From an uncultured Chlorobiaceae bacterium (GTDB taxonomy: Bacteria > Bacteroidota > Chlorobiia > Chlorobiales > Chlorobiaceae): a DNA stretch of 40,368 bases. The notes beneath the pieces are model-generated. The model saw only the letters and a list, made by a program, of their open reading frames with translations, was not told the DNA's origin and made no database searches. The DNA is taken from NCBI GenBank assembly GCA_903871235.1, contig CAIQGA010000102.1, forward strand, positions 1 through 40,368. Direction: 5' to 3'. Of this stretch, positions 26,379 to 36,475 are shown in pieces (the stretch's first letter is position 1; every line of letters begins with the position of its first letter). The translations under genes were made by a program, and so were the position numbers.

Positions 26379-26474
26379 TTACACAATATTTCCAAATTTC
26401 TTTCTTCTTGATGATTCACCTGTCACCTCAAGCCGGTGAGCATTTCCGACCAGCCGATCCATGATTAAGCAATT
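26379..26474 (-). pseudogene. C-terminal fragment of an IS21 IstB ATPase
   Basis: The reverse strand encodes IMDRLVGNAHRLEVTGESSRRKK and a stop at 26379-26381. This is the typical IstB C-terminus (DRLVHNAHRIEL-GES-RR). Only about 30 codons remain. The upstream part is replaced by IS1634-type sequence, so two elements have been joined by deletion. Confidence 0.6.
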
Positions 26475-26852
26475 TTCTGACAGCTTGACTCTTTGTGGGT
26501 GACGATTGTGCTGCGTATGGCACCAAGTTCATCAATTCCCTCCGGCACGGTGCATTCAAAGTTTTTCCAGAGTTTTGAAAACTGCCTTTCGATTTTATAG
26601 GCAAGCATGACGACAAAAACATGACCACGAGTGCAGGCTTCGGTTCGTACATGAACCGGTCTGATTTCCAGATGACTTTGTTTTAATGTTCGAAAGGCAC
26701 GTTTAATGGGGGCAATTTCACCTTCTGAACATTTTGAAATTTTGCCCAGAGTGCGATTCGTTACCTTGCCATCTTCATGACGGGATTCGCGAAAAAGATT
26801 TTGTTGGTAGGTTTTTTCCGTTGATGGTGGTCTTGCTGGTGTCGATATACAT
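26465..26852 (-). pseudogene. Internally deleted IS1634-type transposase
   Basis: From ATG 26852 the reverse strand reads YIDTSKTTINGK, then (after a +1 slip in a run of six A) TYQQNLFRESRHEDGKVTNRTL and KISKCSEGEIA. This is joined directly to AFRTLKQSHLEIRPVHVRTEACTRGHVFVVMLAY, the near-C-terminal block of the family. Several hundred internal residues, including most of the DDE catalytic core, are missing. The frame ends at TAA 26465-26467, where it meets the IstB fragment. The element cannot be active. Confidence 0.6.
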
Positions 26853-27038
26853 TGTGACTATATCATAGTTTTATTACCTGTTGAGAAATCTGATATAAAA
26901 ATTAATGTTCCAAATATTTTAGTAGTTGCGTTTTTTACATCTTTTCCTTGCAAAAATACAGCTTATAAGGAGTTGACGAAAAAAGTGTCTGGAACTTCTG
27001 TTGCAACCCACGTAGGTACCTGCATTGGCTGGTCATAA
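26853..27038. other. Spacer between IS debris and the EF-G-like gene
   Basis: No gene recognised. It is AT-rich on the IS side and ends in the bidirectional terminator that serves the EF-G-like gene. Confidence 0.35.
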
Positions 27039-27068
27039 AAAAAGCCCCGTAACTTTTCGGGGCTTTTT
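27039..27068 (-). terminator. Bidirectional rho-independent terminator
   Basis: AAAAAGCCCCG (27039-27049) pairs perfectly with CGGGGCTTTTT (27058-27068) around an 8-base loop, with A- and T-runs on the outer sides. It lies 16 bp past the stop of the reverse-strand EF-G-like gene and should terminate it. Confidence 0.88.
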
Positions 27069-27083
27069 CTCTTTGCGCTACTG

Positions 27084-29156
27084 TTATGTCTTCTTTGCAG
27101 CAATGATCTGCTGGGCAACATCGGGCGGCGCCTCTTCGTAATGGCTGAACGTGTACGAGTATCGTGCCCGGCTTTGGGTCAGTCGTGTCAGGGCATGATG
27201 AAATGTTGTCAGCGAGGACTGTGGTATGAGCGCATGAATGATCTGCATTCTTACGTCAGAATCCATTCCAAGAATTTTTCCCCGTTTGCTTGAAATATCA
27301 CCAACGATTTCTCCGGTATACTGTTCTGGAGCATAGACATTCAGAGAAAAAATTGGTTCAAGCAGAAAGGGCTTTGCCTGGTCGAAAGCATTTTTGAATG
27401 CCATGCTCGCGGCAATTTTAAAGGCAAATTCAGAGCTGTCGACAGGGTGAAAGGAGCCGTCGTAGGCAATGGCTTTGAGATCAACCACCGGGTAACCCGC
27501 CAAAATACCGTTGATAATCGCTTCCCTCAGCCCTTTTTCAACAGCAGGCAGATACCTTGTAGGCACAACCCCACCTACAACCTCACTGGCAAATATAAAT
27601 CCGGTATCTCTTGCACGTGGTTCAAGCTTTACCCAGACATCGCCATATTGTCCCTTTCCACCTGACTGTTTTTTGTATTTGCCCTGGGCGGAGGATGCTA
27701 TCCGGATGGTTTCGCGGTAGGGAATCTTGATAGGTGAAATCTCAACCTTGACATTAAACTTTGCCTGAAGGCGGCTGATGATGGTATCAAGATGCGTTTC
27801 ACCAAGGGTTTTCAGGATGGTCTGGTTAAACTCAACATCGTGCTCAATGGTAAAGCTCGGATCCTCTTCGTGCAGGTGATGCAGACCGGCGGAAATTTTT
27901 TCCTCATCTCCCTGGGTTACGGGCATGATGGCTGTCGCCAGCATGGGGAGAGGGAAGATGATGGGGCTGATTCGGCAACTGGTTCCCTTGTCGGCCAGGG
28001 TGTCGTTGGTATGTGCATCTTTCAGTTTGACTACCATGCCAATATCACCGGCAAGCAGCTTGTCAACGGGATTTTTTTTCTGGCCGATAATAGTATAGAC
28101 CTGACCAAGCTTTTCAAGTTGTCCGGTCTGGACATCAATCAGTTCATGGCCGGTTTCGAGGTGGCCTGAATAGACTCTGAGGTAGGAAATTTCACCGACG
28201 CGGGGTTCCGACATTGTTTTGAAAATAAAGGCAATGGTCGGTCCTTCAGGGTTTGGTTGAATCAGGCTTTTAGTTTCATCAATAGTGCAGATTGCATGTT
28301 CAGGTCCGCGCTCAATCGGTGACGGGCAGAGGTTGACGATGACGTTCAGTAGCCGCTCTGTTCCGATCAAGTGCAATGGTGAGGTACAGAAAACGGGAAA
28401 AAAGGTTCTGGTAACCAGTGCCGATTTGATTCCGGTTCTCAACTCCTCCTCAGTAAGGGTTCCCTCTTCGAAAAAACGGGTCATAAGTGCCTCGTCGGTC
28501 TCGGCAACGGCTTCGACCAGTTGCTGATGGAGTTCCTCGGCACGCTTCAGATGAGAATCGGGAATGTCGGAGATGCTCATTCCTCCGGTTTTGTCAGGAT
28601 TGAACTCAAGTTGCTTCATCAAGAGGACATCAATCAGGGTGTGGTGCCCAAGTCCCTCATCGGCGGGGAACTGAATCGGTGTGACAAGATGGCCGAAATG
28701 ATCCTGGAGTGCCTGAATGGTAGAGTTGAAGTTGGTTCGGTCAGCATCAAGCTTCGTCAGAATAAAGAGGGTGGGCTTGTAATACTCTTTGGTATACTCC
28801 CAGATGGTATCCGTTCCTACCTCAACCCCTGAAGCGGTATTGACGGTAATCATCACGGTATCAGCAACCCGCATTGCCGACTTGACGTCGCCGTGAAAGT
28901 CGAGCAGGCCAGGAGTGTCGATAATATTGATTTTGCAGTCGTTCCAGAATCCATGGACAAGACTGGTGTTCAGGCTGTGTTTTCTTTGAATCTCATCAAG
29001 GGAATAATCGGAGAGGGTGTTCCCCTCATCAATAGTGCCGAGTCGATTTATGACGCCCATAGTCAGGGCAAGTGATTCAGCGAGGATGGTCTTGCCGCTT
29101 CCGGCATGGCCTGTAATGACAATGTTTCGCAATTGATCCGGTTGTACGGCTTGCAT
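27084..29156 (-). CDS. Elongation factor G-like GTPase (EF-G paralogue)
   Basis: A 690-residue translation-factor GTPase with EF-G domain order: G domain, domain II, then domains III-V including QGDEEKISAGLHHLHEEDPS and a C-terminal GDISSKRGKILGMD block. The G domain deviates from canonical EF-G: P-loop GHAGSGKT (16-23) instead of AHIDAGKT, no ERGITI in switch I (here EIQRKHSLNTSL), G3 DTPGLLDF and G4 TKLD instead of NKMD. It thus belongs to the EF-G-like paralogue group, whose role is poorly known. ATG 29156 is chosen because AAAGGAG lies seven bases upstream; the frame stays open to 29234. It is monocistronic and divergent from enolase. Confidence 0.88.
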   Translation of the reverse strand: MQAVQPDQLRNIVITGHAGSGKTILAESLALTMGVINRLGTIDEGNTLSDYSLDEIQRKHSLNTSLVHGFWNDCKINIIDTPGLLDFHGDVKSAMRVADTVMITVNTASGVEVGTDTIWEYTKEYYKPTLFILTKLDADRTNFNSTIQALQDHFGHLVTPIQFPADEGLGHHTLIDVLLMKQLEFNPDKTGGMSISDIPDSHLKRAEELHQQLVEAVAETDEALMTRFFEEGTLTEEELRTGIKSALVTRTFFPVFCTSPLHLIGTERLLNVIVNLCPSPIERGPEHAICTIDETKSLIQPNPEGPTIAFIFKTMSEPRVGEISYLRVYSGHLETGHELIDVQTGQLEKLGQVYTIIGQKKNPVDKLLAGDIGMVVKLKDAHTNDTLADKGTSCRISPIIFPLPMLATAIMPVTQGDEEKISAGLHHLHEEDPSFTIEHDVEFNQTILKTLGETHLDTIISRLQAKFNVKVEISPIKIPYRETIRIASSAQGKYKKQSGGKGQYGDVWVKLEPRARDTGFIFASEVVGGVVPTRYLPAVEKGLREAIINGILAGYPVVDLKAIAYDGSFHPVDSSEFAFKIAASMAFKNAFDQAKPFLLEPIFSLNVYAPEQYTGEIVGDISSKRGKILGMDSDVRMQIIHALIPQSSLTTFHHALTRLTQSRARYSYTFSHYEEAPPDVAQQIIAAKKT

Positions 29157-30696
<1,540 letters not shown>

Positions 30697-30706
30697 GGCA
30701 CATTGC

Positions 30707-30735
30707 AGGGAACTCTTGTTGATAAAGGGTTCCCT
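30707..30735 (+). terminator. Terminator after enolase
   Basis: AGGGAACTCTT (30707-30717) pairs with AAGGGTTCCCT (30725-30735), 11 bp with one G-T pair, followed by a T-rich stretch. It separates enolase from the cell-division gene downstream. Confidence 0.7.
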
Positions 30736-30795
30736 TTGCTTTTCCCCTCCCTTGTGACTTCAGCAGCATGAGAAAAATAAAAGCGTTTTGATCGA

Positions 30796-31104
30796 GTGAA
30801 AAAGATTAGCAAAAGAATCTGGGAGTATATTCATTCCAATCCGAAGAAATTTTTTTTCAGGGTTGCGTTTGCCTTGTTTGTTGTTTCGATGTTGTTTGAC
30901 GATTACGGCGTTGTGAAACGGATCCGCATGGAAGTTGAAAACCGTATGCTTCTTGAACGCCAGAAAGTTGAGCAGCAGAGGACTATTGATAACGAACTGC
31001 GCATCAGGTATGCTCTTGAGCCGGATAGTATAGAAAAGGCTGCAAGGGAGAGATACAATTTCCGCAAGCCGGGAGAAACGCTTTTTATTATCAGAGAGAA
31101 ATAA
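30796..31104 (+). CDS. FtsB/DivIC-family septum formation protein
   Basis: A 102-residue single-pass inner-membrane protein. A short basic cytoplasmic N-terminus is followed by one membrane helix (about 18-33), then a coiled coil (about 38-72) and the family's C-terminal block with IEKAARERYNFRKPGETLF. FtsB/DivIC proteins pair with FtsL and FtsQ to regulate septal wall synthesis. The start is GTG 30796. The enolase-ftsB adjacency is common in bacteria and supports the call. Only 20 bp separate it from ispG, so the two may be co-transcribed. Confidence 0.88.
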   Translation: MKKISKRIWEYIHSNPKKFFFRVAFALFVVSMLFDDYGVVKRIRMEVENRMLLERQKVEQQRTIDNELRIRYALEPDSIEKAARERYNFRKPGETLFIIREK

Positions 31105-31124
31105 TTATTCCTGAAACAGACTCA

Positions 31125-33200
31125 ATGAGTTCAATGTATCAGTACCGCCGTCGATTAACCCGCGAAGTAGCTTTTGGAAATCTTGCATTGGGAGGATACC
31201 AGCCGATAAGGGTGGAGTCTATGACCAATACGCATACGATGGATACGGCTGCAACCGTTTTGCAGTGCAGACGACTTTATGAGGCCGGTTGTGAAATTAT
31301 CCGACTTACCGTACCGACCGAAAGGGATGCTGAAAATCTCCGAAACATCCGCGATCAGCTCCGTCGCGATCGCATTACTACGCCTCTTGTTGCGGATATC
31401 CATTTTTCTGCCCGTGCGGCACTCAAGGCGGTTGAATTTGTTGAAAACGTTCGAATCAATCCAGGCAATTATGCCACCAGCCAGAAGTTTTCGAACAATG
31501 AGTATTCAGAAGAGGAGTATCTGAAGGAGATTGAGCACGTTCGGATTGAGTTTGCTCCATTGGTTGAGAAAGCTCGTCAGTTCGGAGTTTCTATGAGAAT
31601 TGGTACCAATCATGGCTCATTGTCTGACCGCGTTGTCAGTCGCTATGGAAATTCTGCGGAAGGTATGGTTGAAGCGGCTCTTGAGTTTGCAAGAATGAGC
31701 GAGGAGATGGGCTATTACGATACGCTTTTTTCAATGAAATCCTCCAATGTCAGGGTGATGATCCAGGCATATCGGTTGCTTGCCGAGAAGGCCGATGCAG
31801 AGCTTCGTTATCCCTATCCGCTGCACCTTGGGGTAACCGAGGCAGGAGATGGTGATGAGGGTCGTGTTAAATCGGCGATGGGTATCGGTGCGCTTCTTGA
31901 GGATGGTTTTGGTGATACCATCAGGGTATCCTTGACGGAGGATCCGGTCAACGAGGTTCCCGTCGGTTTTGCTCTTGTCAAAAAGTATAATGACTTTCAT
32001 CTTGTCAAGGGTGATAAAGGGAGTTTGCCGCTGAAGCATGTTATTGAGAGCCGCAACAGGAAGTCACATCACAAGGCGCTTTCTTCCAGGGAAGAGCCTC
32101 CATTCAACCCTTTCTCTTATCAGCGAAGGAAGTCCAGTCAAATTGCCCTTGCAGACTTGGTGGTCGGCGGAGACAATCTGCCGAGAGTTGAGAGTGAAGT
32201 GCATGCTCTCCTTTCAGGGCATGAAGCTGTTTATGAGGAGCTTCTGCAGAGGCTTGCTCCAGAAAAGCCCCAGGATTCCATTCGCTCGGAGTTTGTTGCT
32301 CTTCGCGTCAATACTTTCGAAGAGCTTGATGCGCTTGACCTCCTTCTTGGCAAACTTGGTGAGGCGGCCCGCTTTGTTGTTGTTTCTACCGCAGATGTGG
32401 AACTTTTTGCCCGATTGCTTGGCCGTGTCTCAAAAGTAAGATTTGACATTGTTGAGGGTGAGCGGCTTGGAGAGGAGTTTTTGCAGCTTCTTGAAGGTGA
32501 GCGCCGTGCAGTTGTTGAGTTATGCTTTATTCATGCATGTGCAGGAAGCAGTGTTCCGGCAGAGGTGCTTGCCCATTTTGCAAAAAAGAGTCGCAGCCGG
32601 GGTGCCGAGCGCCTCTTTTTTTCGGTCATATCAAGAGAGCCTGTTTTTGTCTATCGCCGGCTCGTCCAGCTCTTTAACAGCAACTCTCTTGATTACCCAC
32701 TTGTCGTCCGCTTCAAGAATGAGGCTTCTGACAAGCTGGAAACCTTGATCGACGCTTCAGTGCAGGCAGGAACACTTTTTTGCGACGGTATTGGCGACAT
32801 GCTCGCCTTTGATACCAGCCTCCCTCTTGATGATGAGCTTCAGTTGGCATTCAATATTCTTCAGGGTGCAAGAGTCAGGATGTCGAAAACTGAATTTATC
32901 TCCTGTCCCGGTTGTGGCAGAACCTATTTTGAACTGGAGAAGGCTGCCGCCGCTATCAAGCAGAGAACGGTTCACTTGAAAGGGCTGAAGATTGGTATTA
33001 TGGGTTGCATCGTTAATGGGCCTGGTGAGATGGCTGATGCTGATTTTGGGTATGTTGGCGCTGGAAAAAACCGCATAAGCCTTTATGTTGGAAGGGAATG
33101 TGTTGAAGAAAATATTTTGGAAGAGGATGCTGTAGAACGGCTCATCAATCTTATTAAAGAGCGGGGTAAATGGGTTGATCCGCCATGTTGTTTACCCTGA
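31125..33200 (+). CDS. ispG: 4-hydroxy-3-methylbut-2-enyl diphosphate synthase, long form
   Basis: A 691-residue Fe-S enzyme of the MEP isoprenoid pathway that converts methylerythritol cyclodiphosphate to HMBPP. The N-terminal TIM barrel (VESMTNTHTMD, ADIHFSARAAL, VRINPGN) is followed by a large extra central domain (roughly residues 280-580) absent from the 370-residue enterobacterial type. The C-terminal reductase-like domain has the cluster cysteines C594-P-G-C597 and C628, and Glu in NGPGEMAD. Plants, Chlamydiae, Bacteroidetes and Chlorobi share this long form. ATG 31134 is an alternative start. It overlaps the following dehydrogenase gene by 16 bp. Confidence 0.95.
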   Translation: MSSMYQYRRRLTREVAFGNLALGGYQPIRVESMTNTHTMDTAATVLQCRRLYEAGCEIIRLTVPTERDAENLRNIRDQLRRDRITTPLVADIHFSARAALKAVEFVENVRINPGNYATSQKFSNNEYSEEEYLKEIEHVRIEFAPLVEKARQFGVSMRIGTNHGSLSDRVVSRYGNSAEGMVEAALEFARMSEEMGYYDTLFSMKSSNVRVMIQAYRLLAEKADAELRYPYPLHLGVTEAGDGDEGRVKSAMGIGALLEDGFGDTIRVSLTEDPVNEVPVGFALVKKYNDFHLVKGDKGSLPLKHVIESRNRKSHHKALSSREEPPFNPFSYQRRKSSQIALADLVVGGDNLPRVESEVHALLSGHEAVYEELLQRLAPEKPQDSIRSEFVALRVNTFEELDALDLLLGKLGEAARFVVVSTADVELFARLLGRVSKVRFDIVEGERLGEEFLQLLEGERRAVVELCFIHACAGSSVPAEVLAHFAKKSRSRGAERLFFSVISREPVFVYRRLVQLFNSNSLDYPLVVRFKNEASDKLETLIDASVQAGTLFCDGIGDMLAFDTSLPLDDELQLAFNILQGARVRMSKTEFISCPGCGRTYFELEKAAAAIKQRTVHLKGLKIGIMGCIVNGPGEMADADFGYVGAGKNRISLYVGRECVEENILEEDAVERLINLIKERGKWVDPPCCLP

Positions 33201-33958
33201 TCACAGGTGCCTCCATGGGGATAGGTGAAGCCTTTGCGCGAGAATTTGCCCGGAGAGGTCATAACCTTGTGCTTGTTGCCCGTTCAGGTGACCGGTTGGA
33301 GACTCTTGCCGAAGAATTTCGGCAAAAGAGGGGTGTGGAGGTGCATGTGTGTGTCGAGGATCTGGGCGATGCTGAAAGCCCGGCCAGGATTTACGAATTT
33401 TGCCGAAGGCAGTCGGTAGATGTTGACATGCTTGTCAATTGTGCGGGCCTCTCTCGTGCAGGGGATTTCGATGATATTCCGTTTGAAAAGCTCGAGGAGA
33501 TCATGATGGTTAATATGCTGGCAATGGCCCGCCTTACCCGCCTCCTCTTGCCTGACATGATTGCAAGGAGAGGGGGGAGTATTATCAATGTGGCCTCTCT
33601 GGGAGCCCTTCAGGGTGTTCCTGGCCTCGGACTTTATTCTGCAACCAAGGCATTTATTCTGACGCTTAGCGAGGCGCTCTACGCGGAGCTGAAAGAAAAG
33701 GGTATACAGGTTGTTGTGGTCTGTCCAGGTTTTATCAATACCGGCTTTTTTGAACACGCTGGCCATAACAGGGCAAACCTCCGTCTGCCTATGTCGGAAA
33801 CCGGCGTGGTCGTCGAAGCGGCAATCAAGGGGTTGAAGAAAAACCGTGTACGGGTATTTCCCACACTGATCGACAGGGCATTGGTTTGTTCGCAAAGACT
33901 GGTTTCGAGGAAAATCGTGATATGGATTGCAGGTTTTATTGCTGCGGTGAAAGATTGA
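33185..33958 (+). CDS. Short-chain dehydrogenase/reductase
   Basis: A 257-residue classical SDR with the cofactor motif TGASMGIG (near 7-14), VNCAG, INVASLG (Ser) and the catalytic YSATK. A Pro-Gly FINTGFF segment follows, as in acyl- or ketone-acting family members of the DltE/YbbO type. The substrate is unknown. It begins inside the 3' end of ispG (16-bp overlap), so translation is coupled and it may be made with the isoprenoid enzyme. The tRNA cluster starts 75 bp downstream. Confidence 0.88.
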   Translation: MLFTLITGASMGIGEAFAREFARRGHNLVLVARSGDRLETLAEEFRQKRGVEVHVCVEDLGDAESPARIYEFCRRQSVDVDMLVNCAGLSRAGDFDDIPFEKLEEIMMVNMLAMARLTRLLLPDMIARRGGSIINVASLGALQGVPGLGLYSATKAFILTLSEALYAELKEKGIQVVVVCPGFINTGFFEHAGHNRANLRLPMSETGVVVEAAIKGLKKNRVRVFPTLIDRALVCSQRLVSRKIVIWIAGFIAAVKD

Positions 33959-34033
33959 TGAGGATTTAATTCTTTTTTCTTTGCATAATCGAAACCAGTC
34001 ATTATATTACCAGCCCTGTTTTTTGAGTGAGCT

Positions 34034-34106
34034 GCTGGTGTAGCTCAATTGGTAGAGCAGCTGATTTGTAATCAGCAGGTTGCGGGTTCGAGTCCCATCA
34101 CCAGCT
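34034..34106 (+). tRNA. tRNA-Thr (anticodon TGT)
   Basis: The acceptor stem GCTGGTG/CACCAGC, D-arm GCTC...GAGC, anticodon stem GCTGA/TCAGC with loop TTTGTAA, and T-loop GTTCGAGTC fold cleanly. The TGT anticodon reads ACA-type codons. The gene does not encode CCA. It is the first of four tRNAs in a block. Confidence 0.97.
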
Positions 34107-34117
34107 CTGAATGTTAT

Positions 34118-34199
34118 GGGTAGGTAGCGAAGTGGTTAAACGCAACAGACTGTAAATCTGTCGACTCTGTCTTCGGAGGTTCGAATCCTCCCCTACCCA
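34118..34199 (+). tRNA. tRNA-Tyr (anticodon GTA)
   Basis: Acceptor GGGTAGG/CCTACCC, anticodon loop CTGTAAA with GTA, a long variable arm (about 34160-34175) as expected for bacterial class II tRNA-Tyr, and T-loop GTTCGAATC. No encoded CCA. Confidence 0.97.
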
Positions 34200-34221
34200 C
34201 TGCCTTTCTTTCGTGTGTCAG

Positions 34222-34294
<73 letters not shown>

Positions 34295-34319
34295 CAGTGT
34301 TTTGGGGTATTGATAGTAT

Positions 34320-34392
34320 ACGTCAGTAGCTTAATTGGTAGAGCAGCGGTCTCCAAAACCGCAGGTTGGGGGTTCGATTCCCTCCTGACGTG
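34320..34392 (+). tRNA. tRNA-Trp (anticodon CCA)
   Basis: Acceptor ACGTCAG/CTGACGT with discriminator G, anticodon loop CTCCAAA with CCA, D- and T-arms complete. It lies 45 bp upstream of secE, and no terminator separates them, so the tRNA and protein genes may share a transcript. Confidence 0.97.
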
Positions 34393-34437
34393 CACGCAGA
34401 AAAAATTTTCACTGAAGTTTATTTCGCACTTGTATTC

Positions 34438-34629
34438 ATGACTAACTATATCGGCAAGGCAGGTCAGTATTATCGTGATGTCATCAGTGAGATGCGGAAA
34501 GTTATCTGGCCGAGTAAAGAGGAAATCAAGGAGATGACGATTGTTGTGCTGACAGTTTCGGGTATTCTTGCCTTGTTTACCTTTCTTGTCGACTGGGTCA
34601 TAAATTTCGTTATGGGAAAGTTATTGTAA
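34438..34629 (+). CDS. secE: Preprotein translocase subunit SecE
   Basis: A 63-residue one-helix form of SecE, the stabilising subunit of the SecYEG channel. An amphipathic start (YYRDVISEMRKVIWPSKEE, the conserved cytoplasmic helix) is followed by a single membrane segment (about 35-58). ATG 34438 is chosen because the conserved helix starts soon after; a longer open frame runs into the upstream tRNA. It is followed by nusG, the standard order. Confidence 0.95.
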   Translation: MTNYIGKAGQYYRDVISEMRKVIWPSKEEIKEMTIVVLTVSGILALFTFLVDWVINFVMGKLL

Positions 34630-34652
34630 GCAAAAGTGTTAAGGTAGAATTG

Positions 34653-35228
34653 ATGAGCGCGAAAAAAAAGGACATTGTAGATCAGGGCGTTCCGGTTGCA
34701 CGCTGGTATGCACTCAGGATTTATTCGGGTCATGAGCGCAAGGTTAAAGAGGCTATTGACGCAGATGTTCTTCGTTGCGGTCTTGCTGAAAAGATATTGC
34801 AGATCTATGTCCCCTATGAGCGTTTTGTAGAGGTTAAAAATGGCAAGAAAAGAAGTTTAACGAAAAATGCTTTTCCGGGCTACGTTCTGATTGAGGCGGT
34901 GCTCGACAAGCAGACAAGGAATTTGATCCTTGATATACCTTCCGTTATGGGATTTCTTGGTGTTGATGATGTTCCTACCCCTTTGAGACCTGATGAGGTA
35001 AAGAAGATGCTTTCGCCCGAAAATACCATAGAAGAACGTTCCGTTTTTGAGGCGCCATTCAAGATTGGTGATTCTGTCAAGGTGGTTGATGGACCGTTCA
35101 GTTCGTTGACTGGTGTTGTTCATGAAGTGTGTCTCGAGAGAATGAAGGTTAAGGTTATGATAAGCTTTTTCGGTCGCAGTACGCCGACAGAGCTTGATTT
35201 TTCACAGGTTAAGTCAGTTTCCCAATAA
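34653..35228 (+). CDS. nusG: Transcription termination/antitermination factor NusG
   Basis: A 191-residue two-domain factor that binds RNA polymerase. The NGN domain (WYALRIYSGHERKVKEAI, then FPGYVLIE and IPSVMGFLG) is joined by a linker to a C-terminal KOW domain (GDSVKVVDGPFSSLTGVV). ATG 34653 with AAGG eight bases upstream is preferred over the TTG three bases earlier. secE-nusG-rplK is the near-universal bacterial order. Confidence 0.96.
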   Translation: MSAKKKDIVDQGVPVARWYALRIYSGHERKVKEAIDADVLRCGLAEKILQIYVPYERFVEVKNGKKRSLTKNAFPGYVLIEAVLDKQTRNLILDIPSVMGFLGVDDVPTPLRPDEVKKMLSPENTIEERSVFEAPFKIGDSVKVVDGPFSSLTGVVHEVCLERMKVKVMISFFGRSTPTELDFSQVKSVSQ

Positions 35229-35233
35229 TAGGT

Positions 35234-35250
35234 GCTTAAGTAACTTAAGC
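35234..35250 (+). other. Short palindrome between nusG and rplK
   Basis: GCTTAAG-TAA-CTTAAGC is a perfect 7-bp inverted repeat in the 41-bp gap before rplK. It could form a small RNA hairpin or bind a protein; nothing else supports a function, and the stem is AT-rich. Confidence 0.3.
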
Positions 35251-35269
35251 TTCTGAATAGAGATAGTTT

Positions 35270-35695
35270 ATGGCAAAAAAGGTACTCGGTTTTATCAAGC
35301 TTCAGATTCCTGCTGGTGCAGCGAACCCTGCTCCTCCTGTCGGTCCTGCACTTGGACAGAAGGGTGTCAATATCATGGAGTTTTGCAAGCAGTTCAATGC
35401 AAAAACCCAGTCTGAAGCGGGGATGATTATCCCTGTAGTGATTACAGTATACTCTGACAAGTCATTTACGTTTATTACAAAAACTCCTCCGGCAGCAGTT
35501 CTTCTTCTTAAAGAGGCTGGTTTAAAGAAAGGTTCGGGTGAGCCAAATCGTAACAAGGCTGGAACCGTTACCCGTGAGCAGGTTCGTAAAATTGCTGAGC
35601 TGAAAAGGCCTGATCTCAATGCTTTCGACAGCAGGGGAGCTGAAGAGATGATTATGGGCACGGCAAGAAGTATGGGAATTGCTATTCAGGACTAA
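35270..35695 (+). CDS. rplK: 50S ribosomal protein L11
   Basis: A 141-residue protein of the GTPase-associated centre. The N-terminal [22 protein letters not shown] is the classical Pro-rich substrate of PrmA and the thiostrepton-binding face. The C-terminal rRNA-binding domain contains [14 protein letters not shown] and ends [11 protein letters not shown]. The length is exactly usual. It precedes rplA in the canonical order. Confidence 0.98.
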   Translation: MAKKVLGFIKLQIPAGAANPAPPVGPALGQKGVNIMEFCKQFNAKTQSEAGMIIPVVITVYSDKSFTFITKTPPAAVLLLKEAGLKKGSGEPNRNKAGTVTREQVRKIAELKRPDLNAFDSRGAEEMIMGTARSMGIAIQD

Positions 35696-35724
35696 ATAAG
35701 CTTTTGGAGTTTAAGGCTGTGGGA

Positions 35725-35744
35725 GGCTGAAAAGCCGCTTTTTT
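35725..35744 (+). other. Tetraloop hairpin with T-run between rplK and rplA
   Basis: GGCT-GAAA-AGCC (a GNRA loop) is followed by GCTTTTTT. It looks like a weak intrinsic attenuator within the 73-bp rplK-rplA gap, or an element for L1-type autoregulation. The stem is only four base pairs. Confidence 0.35.
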
Positions 35745-35768
35745 AACCACTTTTACAAGAAAATTATA

Positions 35769-36458
35769 ATGGCTGGAAAAAAATACAGGGACGCAGCATC
35801 GAAGATCGAGCGCTTTCGTGAGTACGATCTGGTGGATGCTGTCGAGAAGGTAAAGGAGATTACCGAGGTTAAATTTGATGCGACAGTCGATGTTGCCGTA
35901 AAGCTTGGTGTTGACCCCCGACATGCCGATCAGGTTGTTCGTGGAACAGTGATGTTGCCGCATGGTACAGGAAAAACTGTTTCTGTGCTCGTGGTTTGCA
36001 AAGAGGCCAAGGCTGAAGAGGCTCGGGAGGCTGGAGCAGATCTCGTGGGTTTCGAAGAGTATATCGAAAAAATCCAGGAGGGATGGACAGGTGTTGATGT
36101 TATTATTGCAACTCCTGATGTTATGGGTCAATTGGGCAAGGTTGCCAAAATTCTTGGACCTCGCGGCTTGATGCCAAACCCAAAGTCTGGAACAGTGACG
36201 ATGGATGTGGCCAAGGCAGTCAGGGAGGTCAAGGCTGGTAAAATCGAGTTCAGGGTTGATAAAGCAGGAAATGTTCATGCCCCGGTCGGCAAGGTTTCAT
36301 TTCAGCCCGATCAACTGGTTGCCAATATTGCCAGCTTCCTCAGGGAGGTTGTTCGTCTGAAGCCATCGGCAGCCAAGGGTCAGTATGTGCAGGGTATCGC
36401 GCTTTCAAGCACGATGTCCCCGAGCGTGAAGGTTAAAATGGAAAAATTTGTCGCCTAA
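35769..36458 (+). CDS. rplA: 50S ribosomal protein L1
   Basis: A 229-residue protein of the L1 stalk that helps release deacylated tRNA. It matches the family over its full length: [28 protein letters not shown]-type loop (here MLPHGTGK), [20 protein letters not shown] and [12 protein letters not shown]1 usually also represses its own operon by binding the mRNA. It lies between rplK and rplJ. Confidence 0.98.
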   Translation: MAGKKYRDAASKIERFREYDLVDAVEKVKEITEVKFDATVDVAVKLGVDPRHADQVVRGTVMLPHGTGKTVSVLVVCKEAKAEEAREAGADLVGFEEYIEKIQEGWTGVDVIIATPDVMGQLGKVAKILGPRGLMPNPKSGTVTMDVAKAVREVKAGKIEFRVDKAGNVHAPVGKVSFQPDQLVANIASFLREVVRLKPSAAKGQYVQGIALSSTMSPSVKVKMEKFVA

Positions 36459-36475
36459 TAAAAACGGTTTATACG

